DNA of 64,000 nt from Crocodylus rhombifer (Eukaryota; Chordata; Crocodylia; Crocodylidae), in assembly GCA_038503035.1 (NCBI GenBank), contig JAVSML010018983.1, forward strand, positions 94,713-158,712, written 5' to 3'. Below, one piece after another: positions 63,510 to 64,000 of this stretch. Below the pieces are notes generated by a model that saw only the letters and a list, made by a program, of their open reading frames with translations, was not told the origin of the DNA and ran no database searches. Each line of letters begins with the position of its first letter. Within the stretch, counting starts at the first letter, position 1. The position numbers were made by a program, and so were the translations under genes.

Positions 63510-64000
63510 CAGAGGCAGGCAAAATAAGGCCTGCAGGCCAAATCCACCCCACCAGGCCATTTTATCTGGCCTGCAAGGCCCCTAAAATATTTAGAAAATT
63601 AATATTTTTCTGCCCCTGGCTGCCTGTCAAAATTACAGGAGCCAGGGGCAGTAGGACCCAGGAGAAGCCACCAGCAGGGCCAAGCAGCTACAGAAGCAAG
63701 GCCTGGCCAGCCCTGCCTCTTCCACCCCCAGCCAGAAGCCCCAGGTGGAGCAGAGGGTTCTGGCCTGGGACCCTGGGGCTGTTCCTGCCATCCTGCGCTG
63801 GAGGGAAATATAGATATGGGGTGGGGGAGGCAGGGGAGGACCATGGGTGATCGCCCCAGTTCTCAGGGTTGGGCCAAGCTGGTTGCTGAGGTCCCAGCCT
63901 GCAGCCAAAAACCATGTGGTGCCAGAGCAGCCAGTGTGAGGTGGAAAGGAATGGTGGCAGCCACAGGCAGGGAAGCACTGGAAGTGGCAGCAGGCGGAGG
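63510..64000 (-). mobile_element. Longer relative of the GGGGTGGGCAA MITE, runs off window
   Basis: Starts CAGAGGCAGGCAAAATAAGG and reads, on the opposite strand, through the same block as the MITEs at 28927 and 41741 (ctaaaatatttagaaaatta, tttctgcccctggctgcctg). It departs after ctgcctgtca into sequence absent from the 186-bp copies. The far end is not in the window. Confidence 0.6.

Overview
The window is vertebrate (sauropsid) nuclear DNA, with large introns, GT/AG splice sites and interspersed repeats. CR1-clade LINEs dominate the repeats: one is nearly complete, another is nested, and there are several 3'-end fragments. There are also hAT-type MITEs with 8-bp target duplications, old L2-like reverse transcriptase fragments, MIR-type CORE-SINEs and LTRs. 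This mix of abundant CR1, MIR and hAT MITEs fits a crocodilian best, with turtle as the alternative. This is inference from repeat content, not a species identification.

The only protein-coding gene I can support is PSD (EFA6A, the ARF6 guanine nucleotide exchange factor), on the + strand and running off the right edge. Nine consecutive coding exons (23559-24536, 24660-24762, 25464-25953, 30183-30626, 56663-56857, 57442-57522, 58036-58148, 58963-59021, 59588-59677) join in one open frame of 851 codons. They cover the long N-terminal region and essentially the whole Sec7 exchange domain. The PH domain and C-terminal coiled coil must lie beyond position 64000. A CpG-rich block at about 9690-10870, broken by a 400-N assembly gap, is the best candidate for the promoter and first non-coding exon.

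Layout: 1-9339 is upstream DNA with old CR1 and MIR remnants and no recognisable gene. A CR1 3' end (about 9340-9655) abuts the CpG island (9690-10870). Intron 1 (about 10871-23431) has an AT-rich stretch, a CR1 carrying a nested hAT-like element (14890-17325), a CR1 split by a solo LTR (18766-20020) and an L2-like fragment (20225-20770). Coding exons 1-4 lie in 23559-30626. A 26-kb intron (30627-56662) then separates the N-terminal half from the Sec7-coding exons. It holds most of the mobile DNA, including a 3-kb CR1 (51665-54732) and an unclassified three-unit alternating repeat (49928-50182). Five short exons in 56663-59677 encode Sec7, and the remaining sequence is intron with two related hAT MITEs and the start of a longer one.

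I found no sign of a wholly new biological system. The observations most worth checking are the three-unit forward/reverse/forward repeat, two nested insertions whose pre-insertion target sites can be read directly, the unusually long N-terminal part of this PSD, and possible splicing regulation (tandem donor, UG repeat) in PSD.
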